64,000 nt of DNA, from NCBI RefSeq assembly GCF_005154805.1, contig NZ_CP039727.1:493501-557500 (forward strand). The letters are read 5' to 3'. Shown here one piece after another: positions 61,114 through 64,000 of this stretch. Numbering within the stretch: position 1 is the stretch's first letter; each line of letters begins with the position of its first letter. The notes under the pieces are model-generated. The model was given only the letters and a program-made list of their open reading frames with translations, had not been told where the DNA came from and ran no database searches. The position numbers and the translations under genes were made by a program. Source of the DNA: Bacillus sp. S3. GTDB lineage: Bacteria > Bacillota > Bacilli > Bacillales > Cytobacillaceae.

Positions 61114-61534
61114 GCAATCACCTCATTGATTTATTGAACAGACACTTTTGAAAATAGGCTCACTTTAGTTCAACGCCCAGGAGAGGGACCTCGATGTACC
61201 GTTAGCTAACGTGCATAGAACTATTATGTATATAGTTATTCTATGTATAAGGATAAACAAAGATAACATAAAAGTAAACACTTTTGTATAAATGTTACTT
61301 TAATTTCGAGGGTATGAACTAACAGCATTATTTTGGAAATGGTTGAAAGCATTACGGTTGTTGAGATCAATGAAGAAGTGATTCACTTGTTTAATCAAAA
61401 GTATTACTTCAATTCAAAATGACGGGTGTTATTTGTAATAAGAAGTTAGAAATAAAAATTCAAGGGAACTTATAAAATAGGCACTTTTAAAGTGGATTCA
61501 CTGAGGAAGGACCCGTCTACTTTGATGTTTGAGT

Positions 61535-61741
61535 GAATATTTAGCCCAAACCCCGATGTAGAAACGGCCTACGTAGGTGTTTGGGGAATTTTTAAGCTCA
61601 AATGCCGATGTAGAAGCTGTCTACGTAGGGGTTTCGTGAATTTTTAAGCCCAAACCCTGATGTAGAAGTGGTCTACGTAGGGGTTTCGTGAATTTTTAAG
61701 CCCAAATCCCGATGTAGAATCACTCTACGTCGCACTTTCCT
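61535..61741. repeat. Four tandem 52-bp repeats, each with an internal hairpin
   Basis: Units begin at about 61535, 61586, 61638 and 61690. Each contains GATGTAGA-N4/5-TCTACGTAGG, a short inverted repeat whose loop bases vary between units while the stem is kept. Units are contiguous, with no unique spacers, so this is not a CRISPR array. It lies in the gene-free stretch 61114-61776, before the L,D-transpeptidase gene end. Confidence 0.85.
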
Positions 61742-61776
61742 CCAACTATGTAGTAAAGCGAGCGGGAGTTACAGAA

Positions 61777-62112
61777 TCATTTATGAATAACTACAGGAGT
61801 ACCAATCGAAACTCTAGATGATAAATCGAGGACATCATGGTTAAACATTCTAATACATCCATGTGAGACATTTTTACCGATGGATGCTGGATTATTGGTT
61901 CCGTGTATTCCGTAATGCGGTTTAGACAAGCCCATCCATAGCACTCCAAAAGGTCCGCCTGGATTAGGTTGTTTATTGATGATCGTGTAAGTCCCAGGAG
62001 GTGAAGGGGTCAATATTTTTCCAACTGCAATAGGATAAGTTTTTATTAGCCTATTTCCATCAAACAGTTTTAATTGATGCTTCGCCGTCGAGACGTTAAT
62101 CCATTGTGCCAT
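61777..62112 (-). CDS. Small L,D-transpeptidase (YkuD domain only)
   Basis: This is a 111-residue YkuD catalytic domain without LysM, signal peptide or anchor. The active-site motif is [20 protein letters not shown], continuing CIRM, with Cys after SHG. The start at 62112 follows GGGAGTTGTTTTC; the longer upstream frame is not conserved-looking. It resembles B. subtilis YciB/YqjB-like short transpeptidases. How it would reach the wall is unclear, as no export signal is seen. Confidence 0.88.
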   Translation of the reverse strand: MAQWINVSTAKHQLKLFDGNRLIKTYPIAVGKILTPSPPGTYTIINKQPNPGGPFGVLWMGLSKPHYGIHGTNNPASIGKNVSHGCIRMFNHDVLDLSSRVSIGTPVVIHK

Positions 62113-62265
62113 GAAAACAACTCCCATTTTTTGAATAGTGTATGAAATAAAATAGGTATTTGTGATACACAAGTAATGAAAAAGGGAGTTAAAAGGCTTA
62201 ATGAACAAATCCTTTCACCAAAGCCTTTAATTTTCTTTCATAACGGTTCCATCACGCCATATAAA

Positions 62266-62302
62266 AAAACACATGACAAGAAAAAAGTCATGCGTTTTTT
62301 GC
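62266..62302 (-). terminator. Terminator of the MFS gene
   Basis: AAAAACGCATGAC pairs with GTCATGTGTTTTTTT (minus-strand sense) across TTTTTTCTT, just after the stop at 62306. Confidence 0.75.
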
Positions 62303-62305
62303 GAC

Positions 62306-63757
62306 TCAATGCTGCCGTTCCATTATGATCTTCTCTTGTTTCGCTAATCCCTTTCCAGGCATAAATAAAGTCACAAGTATGGCGATGATCACTAAAATGA
62401 CTGTAAACATGTATGCATCACTCGTTCCAAGTATCGAGGAATCAATCAATAGCTGAGATTTTGAATGAACGTGTCCGGAATGGATTAACTCAACGGCATG
62501 ACTTTTCGTTCTGGTTGTCATAATAGTGACCACTAGTGCGATTCCAATCGAACCGGCTACTTGGCGGACGGTGTTGGATACGGCTGAACCGTGGGAATGC
62601 AGGTGTTTCGGAAGGGCATTCAGTCCGGCAGTCGTAATAGGCATCGTAATGAAAGACATGCCAATCCGCAAGATGATGGTCCGAATCATCAGATAGTTAT
62701 AAGTGGTTGTTTCAGTTAAATCGGTAACCCCCCATGATGCGGCGATAATAAAGACTAGACCGATTATCGCCAGCGGTTTTACGCCGAATTTATCGAATAA
62801 ACGGCCGGATACAGGAGACATGAGAGCATTGATTAAGGCACCAGGCAGTAACAATAATCCCGTTTCAAGGACTGTATATCCTCTGCTTGACTGTAGGTAG
62901 ATAGGTAGTAAAATCATATCCGCATACATGACCATCGTCACCAAAATATTCACGATGGTTGTCATCGTGAACACTCTGTCTTTGAAGACTTGTAAATTTA
63001 ACAGAGGATCGTTTGAAGTCAGCTGACGCCTGCAGAATAGTAGTAGAAAAAGAACACCGACAGCTAGGCAGGTCAACACCAATGCGCTTCCCCAGCCTTT
63101 ATCACCTGCATTACTAAACCCATAAAGTACCGCGCCAAACCCTATGGTGGAGAGAATAATACTGTTGATATCAAGTTTTGGTTTGGATGTTTCTGATACA
63201 TTGACTAGATATTTAAATGCTAAAGCAATTACGATGGCGACAAGCGGGAACATGCCGATAAATAACCATCGCCATGAAAAATGCTCGATAATGAATCCTG
63301 CCAAGGTCGGCCCAATCGCTGGTGCGAAAATCATTACGAGTCCGAGCATTCCCATTGCCGTTCCCCGGTTTTCCGCAGGAAACACTACAAGGGTTACCAT
63401 CATCAAAAGAGGCATAATAATACCTGCACCTGCAGCTTGAATCAGCCGGCCTGTTAATAATAGAGCGAAGTTCGGGGCAATGGCGTTGAGGAAAGTGCCC
63501 GCCAACAGTAAAACCATCGAACTGATAAAAAGCTGCCTTGTTGTAAAGCGCTGCATTAAAAAGGCTGTTACCGGAATTAAAATCCCATTCACCAGCATAA
63601 AACCTGTTGACAGCCATTGAATGGTTGTGGCAGAAACCTCAAATTCTTTCATCAAATCTGGTAAAGCCACATTTAGTATCGTTTGATTCAGAACAGATAG
63701 AAATGAACCTAATAGTAAGATGAAAAGAAGAAGCCCTTTTTTTATTGGTTGATTCAT
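62306..63757 (-). CDS. MFS multidrug efflux transporter, DHA2 (14-TM) family
   Basis: This 483-residue 14-helix exporter is EmrB/LmrB-like and related to the pump at 51410. Motifs include FMQRFTTRQLFISSMV (about 64-79), LVMIFAPAIGPTLAGFI (about 141-157) and a second-half FDKFGVKPLAIIG. It diverges from a TetR-type gene at 63952; a perfect TGTCAA...TTGACA palindrome lies between, so TetR control of the pump is the simplest model. ATG 63757 follows AAAGGAACATG. Confidence 0.92.
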   Translation of the reverse strand: MNQPIKKGLLLFILLLGSFLSVLNQTILNVALPDLMKEFEVSATTIQWLSTGFMLVNGILIPVTAFLMQRFTTRQLFISSMVLLLAGTFLNAIAPNFALLLTGRLIQAAGAGIIMPLLMMVTLVVFPAENRGTAMGMLGLVMIFAPAIGPTLAGFIIEHFSWRWLFIGMFPLVAIVIALAFKYLVNVSETSKPKLDINSIILSTIGFGAVLYGFSNAGDKGWGSALVLTCLAVGVLFLLLFCRRQLTSNDPLLNLQVFKDRVFTMTTIVNILVTMVMYADMILLPIYLQSSRGYTVLETGLLLLPGALINALMSPVSGRLFDKFGVKPLAIIGLVFIIAASWGVTDLTETTTYNYLMIRTIILRIGMSFITMPITTAGLNALPKHLHSHGSAVSNTVRQVAGSIGIALVVTIMTTRTKSHAVELIHSGHVHSKSQLLIDSSILGTSDAYMFTVILVIIAILVTLFMPGKGLAKQEKIIMERQH

Positions 63758-63880
63758 AATTGATTCATGTTCCTTTCATATTTTACTTAATTGACATTGA
63801 GTCTATTAATTGATAACGTGTCAATGAATAAAATACTATCATGAGAATAAGGATAAATGCCATTTACACTTTTAAGTTAA

Positions 63881-63898
63881 GTGTCAACTAATTGACAC
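63881..63898. promoter_or_regulatory. TetR-type operator between divergent genes
   Basis: GTGTCAA-CTAA-TTGACAC is a perfect palindrome 54 bases before the TetR-type start. A related half-site arrangement (TTGACATTG and GTGTCAATG) lies at 63790-63825, nearer the MFS start. Confidence 0.68.
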
Positions 63899-63951
63899 AT
63901 AGATAAATGTATGTCGAGAAAGTCAGGAATTATAGACGAAGGGCTGATAAG

Positions 63952-64000
63952 ATGTCTAAGAAAGAAAAGTTGAAGGTGGATCCTCGAATCAAACGAACAA
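63952..64000 (+). CDS. TetR family regulator, 5' end only
   Basis: ATG 63952 opens a frame reading MSKKEKLKVDPRIKRT, cut by the window edge. D/N-PRIKRT is the common opening of TetR/AcrR DNA-binding domains. Divergent placement next to a drug exporter with a palindrome between supports the call. No clear SD beyond GGGCTGATAAG. Confidence 0.6.
   Translation, partial: MSKKEKLKVDPRIKRT

Noticed and set aside
61535..61741. Repeat array as a CRISPR locus
   Set aside because: The 52-bp units are directly contiguous with no unique spacers, and no cas genes are present.

Overview
The window looks like chromosomal DNA of a low-GC, spore-former-type Bacillaceae (Bacillus/Neobacillus/Peribacillus-like; genus not fixed by anything seen here). 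Evidence: strong AGGAGG-type ribosome sites, a T-box leader, a complete mrpABCDEFG antiporter operon, a thermolysin-family neutral protease, and DUF1540, DUF4256, DUF202 and LURP-one genes typical of the group.

Layout. 1-9.1 kb is an accessory, IS-rich region: a left-truncated gene with a HEPN-like R-N-x3-H motif, a Schlafen AlbA_2-type gene, a YjzC-like small gene, a CxxC/EH-type zinc protein gene split by an IS21 element (clean 4-bp target duplication), and a decayed ISL3 element with a 120-bp duplicated end. 9.1-20 kb carries bacillolysin, a UvrA-like ABC protein behind a possible attenuator, gene remnants, an L,D-transpeptidase, an M50 membrane protease and a LURP-one gene. 20.2-23.5 kb is a T-box-controlled operon (TIGR04076-like protein, aldo/keto reductase, NhaC-type transporter). 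23.6-27.2 kb holds small metabolic and unknown genes.

27.2-28.8 kb is the most notable part. Behind CsoR/CstR-like operators lie three genes: a 58-codon membrane-anchored protein with two in-frame TGA codons, a membrane-tethered TlpA/ResA-like thioredoxin, and a HesB/IscA-like protein whose in-frame TGA sits where HesB-like selenoproteins carry selenocysteine. Two of the three TGA codons are followed at the right distance by a short hairpin with a G-containing loop. I read this as a selenoprotein operon that ordinary gene callers would break or miss.

29.2-31.3 kb encodes a sigma factor fused to its own anti-sigma factor. 31.6-39 kb has a tyrosine recombinase, a universal-stress protein, and the mrp operon with a structured repeat inserted between mrpD and mrpE. 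39-50.6 kb has an M20 dipeptidase, a very large secreted S8 protease with wall-binding repeats, a PhoX-like phosphatase, a tartrate/isopropylmalate-type dehydrogenase, a YehS-like protein and a YgjP-like metallopeptidase. 50.8-52.9 kb is a MarR-MFS efflux unit with matching palindromic operators. 53.5-64 kb has an NCS1 permease, a two-component system with two related membrane proteins, a small L,D-transpeptidase, 52-bp tandem repeats, and a second MFS pump divergent from a TetR-type regulator cut by the window edge.
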